Positions 31,434 through 40,158 of a stretch of 64,000 nucleotides of DNA are shown one piece after another. Origin of the DNA: an uncultured Woeseiaceae bacterium. GTDB taxonomy: Bacteria > Pseudomonadota > Gammaproteobacteria > Steroidobacterales > Woeseiaceae. The stretch's first letter is position 1; each line of letters starts with the position of its first letter. The notes under the pieces are model-generated. The model did no database searches, had not been told where the DNA came from, and worked only from the letters and a program-made list of their open reading frames with translations. The stretch is from positions 339,384-403,383 of the forward strand of contig CALZJH010000003.1 of the NCBI GenBank assembly GCA_945787845.1. The letters are read 5' to 3'. A program made the translations under genes and the position numbers.

Positions 31434-34115
31434 ATGGATATCAAGATCTTACCAGGCCTGGCTGTTGCCGCGGCGGCGTGTACTGCACTACCGGCATCCG
31501 TCACACATGCCGAGGAAGGGAGCGCAGACTCCCATGTGCTGGAAGAAATCCTTGTTACTGCTCGTAAGCGCGACGAGTCGCTGCAGGAAGTGCCGATTGC
31601 GATTTCCGTGCTCGACGCCGCAACGATCGAGCAATTCGGCATCAACGATGTGGAAAGCGTGGCTCGGCTCACATCTGGCCTGACTTATGACCAGGGCGTG
31701 TTGCCGATCGATACCCGCCCCGTCATTCGTGGTGTCACCTCATTACGCGGGCGCCCGAACGTGGGCATACTCGTCGACTTTGTCGACGTGTCCAGTGAGG
31801 CACTGACCGTTGCCGGTGGCGGTATCACGACCAACCTCAGACTCCTCGATCTGGAACGCGTCGAGGTGATCAAGGGGCCGAAAAGCGCACTCTACGGCCG
31901 CAGTGCCTTTACTGGAGCTTTGCACTACGTTACCAGGCGCCCCGGCGATAAGTTCTCGGGCGACTTCACGGTGGGGTATGACGAATTCGGGACTACGGAC
32001 CTTCGCCTGTCGATCGGTGGTCCGATCGCCGCGGACAAGCTGAACGCACGTCTGATCCTGTCTCAGTACGACACACCGGGGTACTACGTCAATCCGAATA
32101 CGGGCGGCGAGCTGGGCGCTTCCGAGGTGGCAGGCGCTGCCCTGGGGCTGGAGTGGACGCTGTCGGAACGCACGACCGCGTACTTTCGCGTCGAGCATAG
32201 CGATGAGCAGCACTCGCAGCGACCCGAGGTGCATATCAGCACGATGGATCCGGCCTCAGATCCCGCGAATTTCCTGGGCACCGGAACGGTAACAGACTCG
32301 GCCATCATGGTCCCGCACGACGGGTTTGGCACGACTGTCTGCAATACCGTCGATCGTATCCAGCCATACTACGACTCGTTTGGTGTACCGGGCGCCCCGG
32401 CCTGCCGGCCGGTGCTGTCCGGGATGCTGCACGCGACAGCTGACATGATCGACCTGTCGCCCGATTCGCGTACCGGCCTCGATTTCCGTGGTACAGATGT
32501 TGATACGACCCGCTATCACCTGGATATCAACGTCGAACTGCCCAACTTGGATCTCACCTATGTCTTCGCACACCTGGATAACGGCACGCACTTCGTAGAA
32601 GACTTCGACAAGAACAACCGCGACATCGTGTCCGCCGTCATTCCATTCCCGCCGCCAGGGTCAGCAGTTTCCCAGTACGGCCTGTCGGCTATGGCCGAGC
32701 AACATCTCGATATCAAGCAGTTCAACCACGAATTCCGATTGAGCGGCGAAAGCGAACGCGTCTATTGGAAGCTCAGCCTGCTGCACTGGGAAGAAGAGAT
32801 GGACCTGTTCTTCGATGACGAGTGGTACCTGCGCGAAGGCGGCAACGCCGGAGCAGTGCTCGATTCCCTCAACTCGACCGTGTTCAGCTACCTGAACGAG
32901 CCAATTGCACCACCGTTCATCAATAACATGTGTGATGCTGTCTATCCGGGAGTCCCGGAATGCATCCCGGCGGTGACCAGCCTCCAGGACAGCCTGGGCA
33001 GCAACCCCGGCATTCCGATTTGGCGCGAGACCACTCACACCTCGATTGCCGGCGCCGCGATTGTCAGCCTCACCGACAGCGTATCCGTGACCCTTGAAGG
33101 CCGGTACCTAGACGAAGAGATCAGGTACGCAGGCGAGGCAAGCGACATCTCCTTCTCCACGCAATTTGGGGAGGATCCCTGGTGGGGCTTCATGTTTCGT
33201 ACCGGGGAGATAACGGAGAACGTCGTCCAGGCCGACAAGTTCGTGCCGAAAGTTACGATCGACTGGGCGATCGATAACAATCTCCTTGCTTACGGATACT
33301 TCGCAAAAGCATTCAAGCCAGGCGGCGTATCGACGACCGATGCCAATGGTGACGTTCGCGACGGTGAGTACGATTCGGAAAAGCTGGACGTCTACGAGCT
33401 CGGTCTCAAGACTACCCTTCGTGACGGCTCTATCCGGTGGAATAGTGCGGCGTTTCTCTACGATTACAGCGACCAGCAGGTGCCGTACGAGTTCATCAGC
33501 CCGACGACCGGACGGTTACAGACGACGATCATCAATGCCGGTAAAACGGAAATCAAAGGATTCGAGACAGACCTCGTCTGGAAATCCACGTTTGTCGACG
33601 GCTTGAAAGTCGCGCTTGGGTATACGTTCACAGACGCCGAATTCACCGACTTCAATCTGAGCGAGATCCTCGCAACCGTCGGCGGCGCTCCCAGTGCGTT
33701 CAATCGGGCGCAAGCGGGCAATGCCGAGGCGGACCTGACCGGCAAGACACCGCCGATGACAGCGGAACACGCGGCGACGATGTCGTTCCGCTTCGACACG
33801 GATTTCGATAACGGAATAGCCAGCTACTTTGAGCTGTTTGGCGCCTATCAATCCAGGCGCTTCCTCGGCGAAGGCAATCGTTCGTGGATTCCGGAGTACA
33901 CGATCTGGGACTTCTATGCCGGATTGTCCAGGGACAACTGGTCCGTCACACTGTTTGTCGAGAACCTTGCCGACGACGACACGATTCGTTCGGGCCTGGA
34001 CAATATCGACTTCACGTTGTTGCCCGACGGCCGGAGCTTGCCGCAGGCGATTCAACTCTACCTGCCTCAGCCGCGCACGGCAGGTTTGCGCCTGCAGATG
34101 AACTTCGGCAAATAA
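31434..34115 (+). CDS. TonB-dependent outer-membrane receptor
   Basis: The protein has 893 residues. A signal peptide (ending about residue 26) is followed by a TonB-box-like stretch (VLEEILVTARKRDESLQEVP), a plug domain (VEVIKGPKSALYGRSAFTGA), and a 22-strand-type barrel. It ends in PRTAGLRLQMNFGK. AGAAGGGA precedes the ATG. Receptors of this IroE/CirA-like unnamed group import large or scarce molecules using the TonB energy system. It heads a tightly packed operon; the next gene starts 5 nt after its stop. Confidence 0.92.
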   Translation: MDIKILPGLAVAAAACTALPASVTHAEEGSADSHVLEEILVTARKRDESLQEVPIAISVLDAATIEQFGINDVESVARLTSGLTYDQGVLPIDTRPVIRGVTSLRGRPNVGILVDFVDVSSEALTVAGGGITTNLRLLDLERVEVIKGPKSALYGRSAFTGALHYVTRRPGDKFSGDFTVGYDEFGTTDLRLSIGGPIAADKLNARLILSQYDTPGYYVNPNTGGELGASEVAGAALGLEWTLSERTTAYFRVEHSDEQHSQRPEVHISTMDPASDPANFLGTGTVTDSAIMVPHDGFGTTVCNTVDRIQPYYDSFGVPGAPACRPVLSGMLHATADMIDLSPDSRTGLDFRGTDVDTTRYHLDINVELPNLDLTYVFAHLDNGTHFVEDFDKNNRDIVSAVIPFPPPGSAVSQYGLSAMAEQHLDIKQFNHEFRLSGESERVYWKLSLLHWEEEMDLFFDDEWYLREGGNAGAVLDSLNSTVFSYLNEPIAPPFINNMCDAVYPGVPECIPAVTSLQDSLGSNPGIPIWRETTHTSIAGAAIVSLTDSVSVTLEGRYLDEEIRYAGEASDISFSTQFGEDPWWGFMFRTGEITENVVQADKFVPKVTIDWAIDNNLLAYGYFAKAFKPGGVSTTDANGDVRDGEYDSEKLDVYELGLKTTLRDGSIRWNSAAFLYDYSDQQVPYEFISPTTGRLQTTIINAGKTEIKGFETDLVWKSTFVDGLKVALGYTFTDAEFTDFNLSEILATVGGAPSAFNRAQAGNAEADLTGKTPPMTAEHAATMSFRFDTDFDNGIASYFELFGAYQSRRFLGEGNRSWIPEYTIWDFYAGLSRDNWSVTLFVENLADDDTIRSGLDNIDFTLLPDGRSLPQAIQLYLPQPRTAGLRLQMNFGK

Positions 34116-34120
34116 CGCTC

Positions 34121-36475
34121 ATGATTCCCGTAGCAAGGATCGGCCGACGGCACGGTGCAGTTGGAAATAAAGCGCGCTCGATTCAATGGCTCACGAAGCA
34201 CCGCTTTGACACGCCTGCGAGCTGGGCGATCGACGCAGCGCAGGCAGCGCAGTGGAGCTCGCTTGAGCAGCTTCCCGCGAGCGTGCGAGAGACCTTTCTG
34301 GAGCTGTTCAACACTCATTCGGCCCTTGCAATTCGCTCTTCGGCAAATGTCGAGGACTCGGAATCCTCTTCCTACGCCGGGCAATTCGATTCGGTTCTGA
34401 ATGTCGCCTCCGTCGACGATGTGCTACCGGCCATAAGAAAGGTCATTCACTCTGCTTCAACGCAGAGTATCAAGAGTTATCAGGAGACCCAGGAGGACGG
34501 CGCCAGTATTGAAATGGGCATCCTGGTTCAGGCGATGGTCGAGCCACACTACAGTGGTGTCGTATTCTCCAGGAACCCCGTTACCGGCTTTGATGAGGTT
34601 ATTATCGAGGCCGTTGAAGGCGCCGGTGAACGACTTGTTCAGGAAGGCGTTACGCCGATGCGATGGGTCAACAAGTGGGGAAAATGGCTAAGCGGCAGCG
34701 AAGGCCAGATGCCAGGTAATGTGCTGCAGCGAGTGTTGTCCGACACACGACGGATGCATGAACTGTATGACGGCCCGATCGACGCTGAGTGGGTGTTTGA
34801 CGGTACGAACGTCTATTGGGTTCAGGTTCGGCCGATTACATCCCTGAATGTTGAAGACCGTTACTCGAATCGAATCTCGAAAGAAGTTCTTCCTGGTGCG
34901 ATCAAGCCTTTGATCTGGTCCGTCAATGTTCCGATGGTTAATCGCGCATGGATCGACCTGTTTACCGAGTTGATCGGCGAGAACACGCTTTCGCCGGATC
35001 GACTCTCGAAAGCGTTCTGTTACAGGGCGTACTTCAATATGGGTCTGATCGGAGATGTATTCAAAGAGCTGGGCTTCCCTGAGTCTTCGCTCGAACTCAT
35101 GATGGGTTTGCAGGGCGGTGACGAGAAACCCGGCTTCCGACCGGGGTCGAGATTCATTCGCCACATTCCCAGGCTGCTGAGGTTTGCGCGGCACAAATGG
35201 CAGTTTTCGAAAGACATCGAACGGGAACTGCCGGTAGCGAAAGCCGCTTTTCGACAATTTGCCCGTGAGCAACTGACGTCGCTTGACGATGCTGAATTGC
35301 TGGTCAGCATCGACAACCTAACCGGTCGCGTATCGGAGTTTGCCTACTACAACATCGTTGGCCCGATGCTGGCGCTGGCCTATGACGGGATCCTGCGAAA
35401 GAAACTGTCCAAATACGATATCGACAGTGCCGTCGTCGACATGACGGCTGATGAACCGCGACTGCTCGATTACGATCCTAATATTGCGATCTCGGCACTA
35501 CAGGCGAAGTGGCTGACGCTTGATGATGGTGAGCGTGAATACTGGCGGTCGATCGAGACGGTTGAACAGGCGGCCCGGCAGGAAACCTCCGATTTCCAGC
35601 GTTCGCTACTGAGCTTTCTCGACGATTTCGGTCACAACAGCGAATCTGGCAATGACTTCAGCAAACCGCCCTGGCGGCACCAGCTTTCTCATGTCTGGCA
35701 GTTGATCGACCAGCACACCGCACCTGAAGCCAAGGCTCAGAAAACTCGCTTCGACCAGCTCGAGTTGACGAACAGGCAACGAAGAAAGCTGAGGCGCTGG
35801 TATCAACGTGCCACTCGGTTTCGGCTTCACAGGGAACAAGTCAGCGCACAGTATACGTATGGCTACGGTTTGATCCGTGATCGATTCGAATGCCTCGGGG
35901 CTCGGCTTGCATCCGAGGGCATGCTGCATCGGTCAGGCGACATCTACTACCTGACGCACCAGGAGGTTTCGAGCCTTGTGCAAGGCGAATTACCTGCAGA
36001 TGAGGCACAAGGGCTTGTCGCGCAACGTCGGCAGGAAATGATCGATCTTGAAGATGTAACACTCCCGGAGCTGATTCATGGTGATCAGCCGCCACCGCTT
36101 GAGCTCATCTACGATGACAGCGCACAGCAGCAGGCAGGCACAGCGTCATCACCGGGCTACTACCGCGGCACAGCGCGCGTAATCACATCTGCGGAAGCCT
36201 TCGAGAAAGTGCAGCCAGGGGATGTCATCGTCATTCCATATTCCGACGTCGGCTGGACGCCGATTTTTTCGCGAGCCGGTGCTGTGATTGCCGAGTCTGG
36301 AGGTATGTTGTCCCACTCATCGATCGTCGCTCGGGAATACGGCATACCTGCCGTCGTTTCGGTCAATCATGCTTGTCAGTGGATTCGGGATGGAGATCTG
36401 CTTGCAGTTGACGGCTTCAAAGGTGTCGTCGCCAAAGCAAGCCAGCCCGGGGGGCCGAACGAGGGGCCAAAGTAG
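34121..36475 (+). CDS. PEP synthase/pyruvate-phosphate-dikinase-family enzyme (rifampicin-phosphotransferase-like layout)
   Basis: The protein has 784 residues. The N-terminal ATP-grasp part (about 1-250) has GNKARSIQWL, AIRSSANVEDSESSSYAGQF, GVVFSRNPVTG and WVQVRPIT. A long middle region (about 250-680) has no motif I can name. The C-terminal swivelling domain has GGMLSHSSIVARE with phospho-carrier His732. There is no PEP/pyruvate TIM-barrel as in true PEP synthase. The ATP-grasp/middle/His-domain order matches rifampicin phosphotransferases, in which the middle domain binds the acceptor. It likely phosphorylates a small molecule or lipid from ATP. It overlaps the next gene's GTG by 1 nt. 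Confidence 0.85.
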   Translation: MIPVARIGRRHGAVGNKARSIQWLTKHRFDTPASWAIDAAQAAQWSSLEQLPASVRETFLELFNTHSALAIRSSANVEDSESSSYAGQFDSVLNVASVDDVLPAIRKVIHSASTQSIKSYQETQEDGASIEMGILVQAMVEPHYSGVVFSRNPVTGFDEVIIEAVEGAGERLVQEGVTPMRWVNKWGKWLSGSEGQMPGNVLQRVLSDTRRMHELYDGPIDAEWVFDGTNVYWVQVRPITSLNVEDRYSNRISKEVLPGAIKPLIWSVNVPMVNRAWIDLFTELIGENTLSPDRLSKAFCYRAYFNMGLIGDVFKELGFPESSLELMMGLQGGDEKPGFRPGSRFIRHIPRLLRFARHKWQFSKDIERELPVAKAAFRQFAREQLTSLDDAELLVSIDNLTGRVSEFAYYNIVGPMLALAYDGILRKKLSKYDIDSAVVDMTADEPRLLDYDPNIAISALQAKWLTLDDGEREYWRSIETVEQAARQETSDFQRSLLSFLDDFGHNSESGNDFSKPPWRHQLSHVWQLIDQHTAPEAKAQKTRFDQLELTNRQRRKLRRWYQRATRFRLHREQVSAQYTYGYGLIRDRFECLGARLASEGMLHRSGDIYYLTHQEVSSLVQGELPADEAQGLVAQRRQEMIDLEDVTLPELIHGDQPPPLELIYDDSAQQQAGTASSPGYYRGTARVITSAEAFEKVQPGDVIVIPYSDVGWTPIFSRAGAVIAESGGMLSHSSIVAREYGIPAVVSVNHACQWIRDGDLLAVDGFKGVVAKASQPGGPNEGPK

Positions 36476-37233
36476 TGGACGCCTGGGCCCTTACCGCATG
36501 CATCGTCTCCGGCTACTTCATCGGGGCACTCTCGTTTGCGCGACTGATCGGAAGTATCATAGCGCCCGGTGAAGACCTCTCCTACACGGACCTCGATATC
36601 GCAGGGTCCGATAAGAAATTTCGAACGGAAACCGTCAGTGCAACGAGCATCTCCGCGAGAAAGGGCGCATTGCCCGGTTGCACAACCGCGATTCTCGACA
36701 TGGCGAAAGTGGGTCTACCGATGCTCGCTATTAATCATTGGTACTCTACGGATCCCGTGTACATGCTCGCTTACGCGGTTGCGGCGATCATCGGTCATAA
36801 CTACCCCGTTTATCATCACTTCGAAGGTGGTCGTGGTGTGTCGCCAATCATCGGCAGCCTGCTCGTGATTCAACCGCTGTCGATACCGGTCACAATGATC
36901 CTGAGCAACGTCGTCGGACTGTTGATATTGCGCGACCCGATGGCGGCCTACACGCTCTGGCTGTTCTTTCTGATTCCCTGGATGTGGTTCTTCACAGATA
37001 ATTGGCTGTTTACGGCCTACGCAGCGCTGCTCCCGGTTCTGTATCTGGTCGCGTCCATTCCGGAGATCAAGAAATATCGGGTGCTTCAGAAAACCGGTGA
37101 ATTCAACAAGGCAAACAGTCTCTACGAGTCGCTGGAGCATACCGATCTCGGGCGACCAATAAAGTACCTGCGCAAGTACGGCTTACTCAAAAACCATGAG
37201 GACAATCCCTCTGACAATGAAACTAACGCTTAA
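36475..37233 (+). CDS. PlsY-like acyltransferase, paralogue 1
   Basis: The protein has 252 residues from a GTG overlapping the preceding TAG. PlsY features are visible: YFIGALSFARLIGSI at the N-terminus, TTAILDMAKVGLPML, and AAIIGHNYPVYHHFEGGRGV, equivalent to the GHxxPvf..FkGGKGva block that binds acyl-phosphate. Six or so spans. PlsY normally acylates glycerol-3-phosphate. This one is longer, with a 45-residue insert after the first span and a soluble C-terminal tail, so its acceptor may differ. It sits inside the TonB/dikinase operon. Confidence 0.82.
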   Translation: MDAWALTACIVSGYFIGALSFARLIGSIIAPGEDLSYTDLDIAGSDKKFRTETVSATSISARKGALPGCTTAILDMAKVGLPMLAINHWYSTDPVYMLAYAVAAIIGHNYPVYHHFEGGRGVSPIIGSLLVIQPLSIPVTMILSNVVGLLILRDPMAAYTLWLFFLIPWMWFFTDNWLFTAYAALLPVLYLVASIPEIKKYRVLQKTGEFNKANSLYESLEHTDLGRPIKYLRKYGLLKNHEDNPSDNETNA

Positions 37234-37816
37234 GATCGCCGCACTATCCATCCTGTGTCTCACGTTTCCGGTGCTGGCTCACGACGGCGCAGTGCTTCGT
37301 TACGGGTCATTCATGGCTGGCCTTACGCACCCCGTGCTTGGCGCGGATCACTTTCTGGCGATGGTAAGTGTAGGCGTGTTGAGCGCGCAGATCGGGGGCA
37401 GGGCGATCTTGACCGTGCCCGCAACCTTCGTGTCAGTTATGGCGCTGGGTGGATTGCTGGGGATGCAGGACGTTGGACTTGGCGCCATCGAGTTCGGCAT
37501 TGCGTTTTCAGTGCTGGTACTCGGGGGCGCAATAGCGGCGGACAAACGTCTGCCTGTTGCAGTGGCCATGGTTGCGGTAGCGGTGTTCGCGGTTTTTCAC
37601 GGGTACGCTCACGGCGGAGAGATGCCGCAAGTTGCGGAGCCGGTACGTTATGCCGCCGGCTTTCTGACGGGTACGGCCATGCTGCATGTCACGGGTCTCG
37701 TGATAGGCGACATCTCTCAACACTATGAGCGCGGCAAGCAGGCACTTCGGGTCGCCGGGGTCATAGTTGCCGTACTTGGCTGCGTTTTTCTCTATTCCGC
37801 TTTATCTGGAGGTTGA
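37217..37816 (+). CDS. HupE/UreJ-family metal permease
   Basis: The protein has 199 residues. A signal peptide (MKLTLKIAALSILCLTFPVL, then AHDG) precedes six spans. The HupE motifs HPVLGADHFLAM and FHGYAHGGEMP carry the histidines thought to move nickel or cobalt. It overlaps the PlsY-like gene by 17 nt; an ATG seven codons upstream (37196) is an alternative start. HupE-like permeases often sit beside TonB receptors, so metal or metallophore uptake is a possible theme of this operon. Confidence 0.9.
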   Translation: MKLTLKIAALSILCLTFPVLAHDGAVLRYGSFMAGLTHPVLGADHFLAMVSVGVLSAQIGGRAILTVPATFVSVMALGGLLGMQDVGLGAIEFGIAFSVLVLGGAIAADKRLPVAVAMVAVAVFAVFHGYAHGGEMPQVAEPVRYAAGFLTGTAMLHVTGLVIGDISQHYERGKQALRVAGVIVAVLGCVFLYSALSGG

Positions 37817-37819
37817 AGT

Positions 37820-38473
37820 TTGAGCGCCAAGACTAAACTCGCGTTGTGGGAAATTGGCTGTGTTACCTGGGTCTGCGTTGCCGGCTCGATGCTGCATTTT
37901 GCTTTCGAATTGACCGACTACTGGACGCCGATGGCTCTGGTGGCAGCGGCCAACGAGAGTGCATGGGAACACACCAAGATCCTCTTCTGGCCGGGCTTCG
38001 TTTTCGCCATCGCGCAGTACACGTATACACGGCATTTGCACAGGAATTACTGGCAGGGCAAAGCAGCGGCGCTGGCGGTCACGCCGCTGGCTATTTTCGC
38101 GTTCTACTACGGTTACATGGCCGCCTTGGATATCTGGGGTGGAAGTGCCACTCTCCAAGCCATGATGACGATCACGGTTCTGGGTGCCAGCACCGGGCAG
38201 TTCGTCAGCTATCGAATACTGACAGCGGAGCCCTTTTCCCCGGGCACCGGACGCTACGCAGCAGTAACATTTGCGACGCTGGTTGCGATGTTCTCGCTGC
38301 TGACGTTCTTCCCGCCGCGAGTATTCCTGTTCGAGAATCTCTACTGTTACGCCTACACCGGCGAGTATGGCATTCTCGACGACTACGAGCCTTATCGCAT
38401 ATTCATACGCGGCGACGACCCGTCATCAGCGAACATCAACTATTGCGCAAACGCAGATCAGGACAGCAGCTAG
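37820..38473 (+). CDS. DUF6512-like multi-span membrane protein
   Basis: The protein has 217 residues from a TTG with GGAGG seven bases upstream, 3 nt after the HupE stop. Six spans. SMLHFAFELT and AANESAWEHTKILFWPGFVF fit the DUF6512-type NESxWEHxK motif. A soluble C-terminal tail (LDDYEPYRIFIRGDDPSS...) is unusual. The function is unknown. The position implies co-transcription with the TonB/dikinase/PlsY/HupE genes. Confidence 0.7.
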   Translation: MSAKTKLALWEIGCVTWVCVAGSMLHFAFELTDYWTPMALVAAANESAWEHTKILFWPGFVFAIAQYTYTRHLHRNYWQGKAAALAVTPLAIFAFYYGYMAALDIWGGSATLQAMMTITVLGASTGQFVSYRILTAEPFSPGTGRYAAVTFATLVAMFSLLTFFPPRVFLFENLYCYAYTGEYGILDDYEPYRIFIRGDDPSSANINYCANADQDSS

Positions 38474-38540
38474 CATCGACCTGCGGTAGAATCACCGACT
38501 GAATCCGCAACCCTTACCGGACGATGACGAGGAAAGACCT

Positions 38541-39059
38541 ATGAGAAGGTTAGTAGTGGTTGCCCTGTTGGTACTTTCGGCCTGTGGGGGTATTCCCGAA
38601 GGCATTGAGCCGGTCGATAACTTCGAGCTTGAGCCGTACCTTGGCACCTGGTACGAGATAGCGCGTCTTGATCACAGTTTCCAGCGCGGGATGTCGAACG
38701 TCACGGCCAACTACTCGCTGCGCGAGGACGGTGGCGTCGCCGTCCTAAACCGCGGTTACCGCACTGGGAAAGGCGAGTGGGACGCGGCCGAGGGCAAAGC
38801 CTACTTTGTCGGCGATCCCAGTATCGGGCGGCTCAAGGTCTCGTTTTTCGGGCCATTCTACGGCTCGTACAACGTATTCGAGCTTGGTGACAACTACGAG
38901 TATTCGATGGTTGCCGGCCCGGACCGCTCTTATCTCTGGATTCTCGCGAGGGAAGCGCGGCTGCCTCAGGCGATGCTCGACGAGCTGCTCTCCAAAGCTG
39001 AGGCGGCCGGCTACGACACGTCCGAACTGATCCTCGTGGAACACGACAGGACGCCGTGA
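38541..39059 (+). CDS. Blc-type lipocalin lipoprotein
   Basis: The protein has 172 residues. GAGGAAAG precedes the ATG. The lipobox LSAC (Cys15) marks an outer-membrane lipoprotein. The lipocalin barrel shows YLGTWYEIARLDHSFQRG (SCR1) and YLWILAREARLP near the end. Blc binds lysophospholipids or fatty acids and is induced by envelope stress. It follows the membrane-protein gene by 67 nt, and two PlsY-like lipid acyltransferases flank its neighbourhood, which agrees with a lipid theme. I call it blc-like rather than assign the symbol. Confidence 0.88.
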   Translation: MRRLVVVALLVLSACGGIPEGIEPVDNFELEPYLGTWYEIARLDHSFQRGMSNVTANYSLREDGGVAVLNRGYRTGKGEWDAAEGKAYFVGDPSIGRLKVSFFGPFYGSYNVFELGDNYEYSMVAGPDRSYLWILAREARLPQAMLDELLSKAEAAGYDTSELILVEHDRTP

Positions 39060-39182
39060 AGGCTGTGTGCCTCGTTTCGTTCGAGTAAGCAATTTCGCGC
39101 CGACAGCTTCTGTTCTTCCTATTCGCTTGGTACCGTTGCGTCCTCCGGATGACGCGACACGGGCTCGCCGGGCAGATTGGAG

Positions 39183-39932
39183 ATGGTCTTGGAACTACAG
39201 CTGATCGTCCTCGCCACAGTGCTTGGTTACCTGCTCGGCTCGCTGTCGTTCGCCCGGATCGTGGGCCGCATGGTCGACCCCACCGCAGACGTCACCCGCA
39301 TCATCGAGGAGTTGCCCGGCGGGCACACGTTCGAGTCGGACTCCGCCAGCGCCACTGCCGCCCGCATGGCCCTCGGCACCCGCTGGGGTGTGACGACCGG
39401 GTTGCTCGACATGGCGAAGGTCGGTGTCCCGGCTCTGATCTGGGTGCTCCTCTACCCCGATACCCCTGCTTACGGTCTGATCTCGGGCGTCGCCGGGCAC
39501 CTCGGTCACGTACTCCCACTGTATCACCGCTTCGTCGGTGGGCGGGGTGAGTCAGCGGTGTATGGTGTGGTGCTCTTACTGGACCCGCTGGGGGTGCTCG
39601 CCACCACCGTGGCCGGCGCAGTCCTCGGGTTGGTGATCGGCCACATCCTCATCTTCCGGTGGGCCGGTCTGGTCCTGCTCATGCCCTGGATGGCGTGGTG
39701 GCACGACGATCCGGCCTACGTGGTCTACATGGTCGCCGCCAACGTCATCTACTGGACCTCGATGGTCCCCGAGTTGCGCCAATACGTGCACCTCCTCAAG
39801 CAGGGCGCCCCCGTGACGCAGGAAGAGATCGCCGGCAGTTTCGCCATGGGCGAGTCTCTGGGCAGGATAATGGACCGATACAGCCTGCTGGCGTGGTGGG
39901 AGAACCGGAAGCACGCCGACGAAAAGGATTAA
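39183..39932 (+). CDS. PlsY-like acyltransferase, paralogue 2 (foreign-looking composition)
   Basis: The protein has about 249 residues. GYLLGSLSFARIVGRM, TTGLLDMAKVGVPAL and GHLGHVLPLYHRFVGGRGES match paralogue 1 block for block, including the insert after the first span and the soluble tail. The start is uncertain: TTG 39177, ATG 39183 or TTG 39189 (GGAG six bases before the last). Codons are strongly G/C-ending and the segment looks more GC-rich by eye than paralogue 1, like actinobacterial DNA, which suggests separate acquisition. Confidence 0.78.
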   Translation: MVLELQLIVLATVLGYLLGSLSFARIVGRMVDPTADVTRIIEELPGGHTFESDSASATAARMALGTRWGVTTGLLDMAKVGVPALIWVLLYPDTPAYGLISGVAGHLGHVLPLYHRFVGGRGESAVYGVVLLLDPLGVLATTVAGAVLGLVIGHILIFRWAGLVLLMPWMAWWHDDPAYVVYMVAANVIYWTSMVPELRQYVHLLKQGAPVTQEEIAGSFAMGESLGRIMDRYSLLAWWENRKHADEKD

Positions 39933-39990
39933 ACCGACGGTGAGGAATTTGGAAATGAGCTGATAGTTGTCGACGCGGGGATTATGCGGG

Positions 39991-40066
39991 GATCAGTTGT
40001 GCACGGTTATACATAGTGAGGCACTTTTAGCAACGGAAGCCTCGGCATCTTGTTGATTAATAAAGT
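39991..40066 (+). repeat. Structured dispersed repeat, copy A
   Basis: These 76 nt align with 45552-45628 at roughly 70-75% by hand. Shared blocks include GTTGTGCA, AGTGA-GCA, CAACGGA-GCCTCGG and GTTGAT. An outer hairpin around TGTGCA is better formed in copy B. It lies downstream of PlsY paralogue 2, after about 60 bp. Confidence 0.5.
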
Positions 40067-40082
40067 CCTGGAGGTCTCAGCA

Positions 40083-40106
40083 CGCGACTGAAAATCCGCG
40101 TGTTTG
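40083..40106 (+). repeat. tRNA-Phe-like fragment, copy 3
   Basis: CGCGACTGAAAATCCGCGTG matches the tRNA-Phe anticodon arm of copy 2 except for one missing G, then diverges after CGTGT. It is 17 nt downstream of structured repeat A and lies in the gap between PlsY paralogue 2 and the multihaem gene. Confidence 0.5.
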
Positions 40107-40158
40107 CTGCCTGAAGGGCATGAGCCCGAAAGGAGGCCGCCGTCGACTTCACCCGATC

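Noticed and set aside
34121..36475. Naming the dikinase-family enzyme as a rifampicin phosphotransferase
   Set aside because: The domain order fits, but the middle domain is not recognised and the operon suggests another acceptor. A resistance function is not supported.
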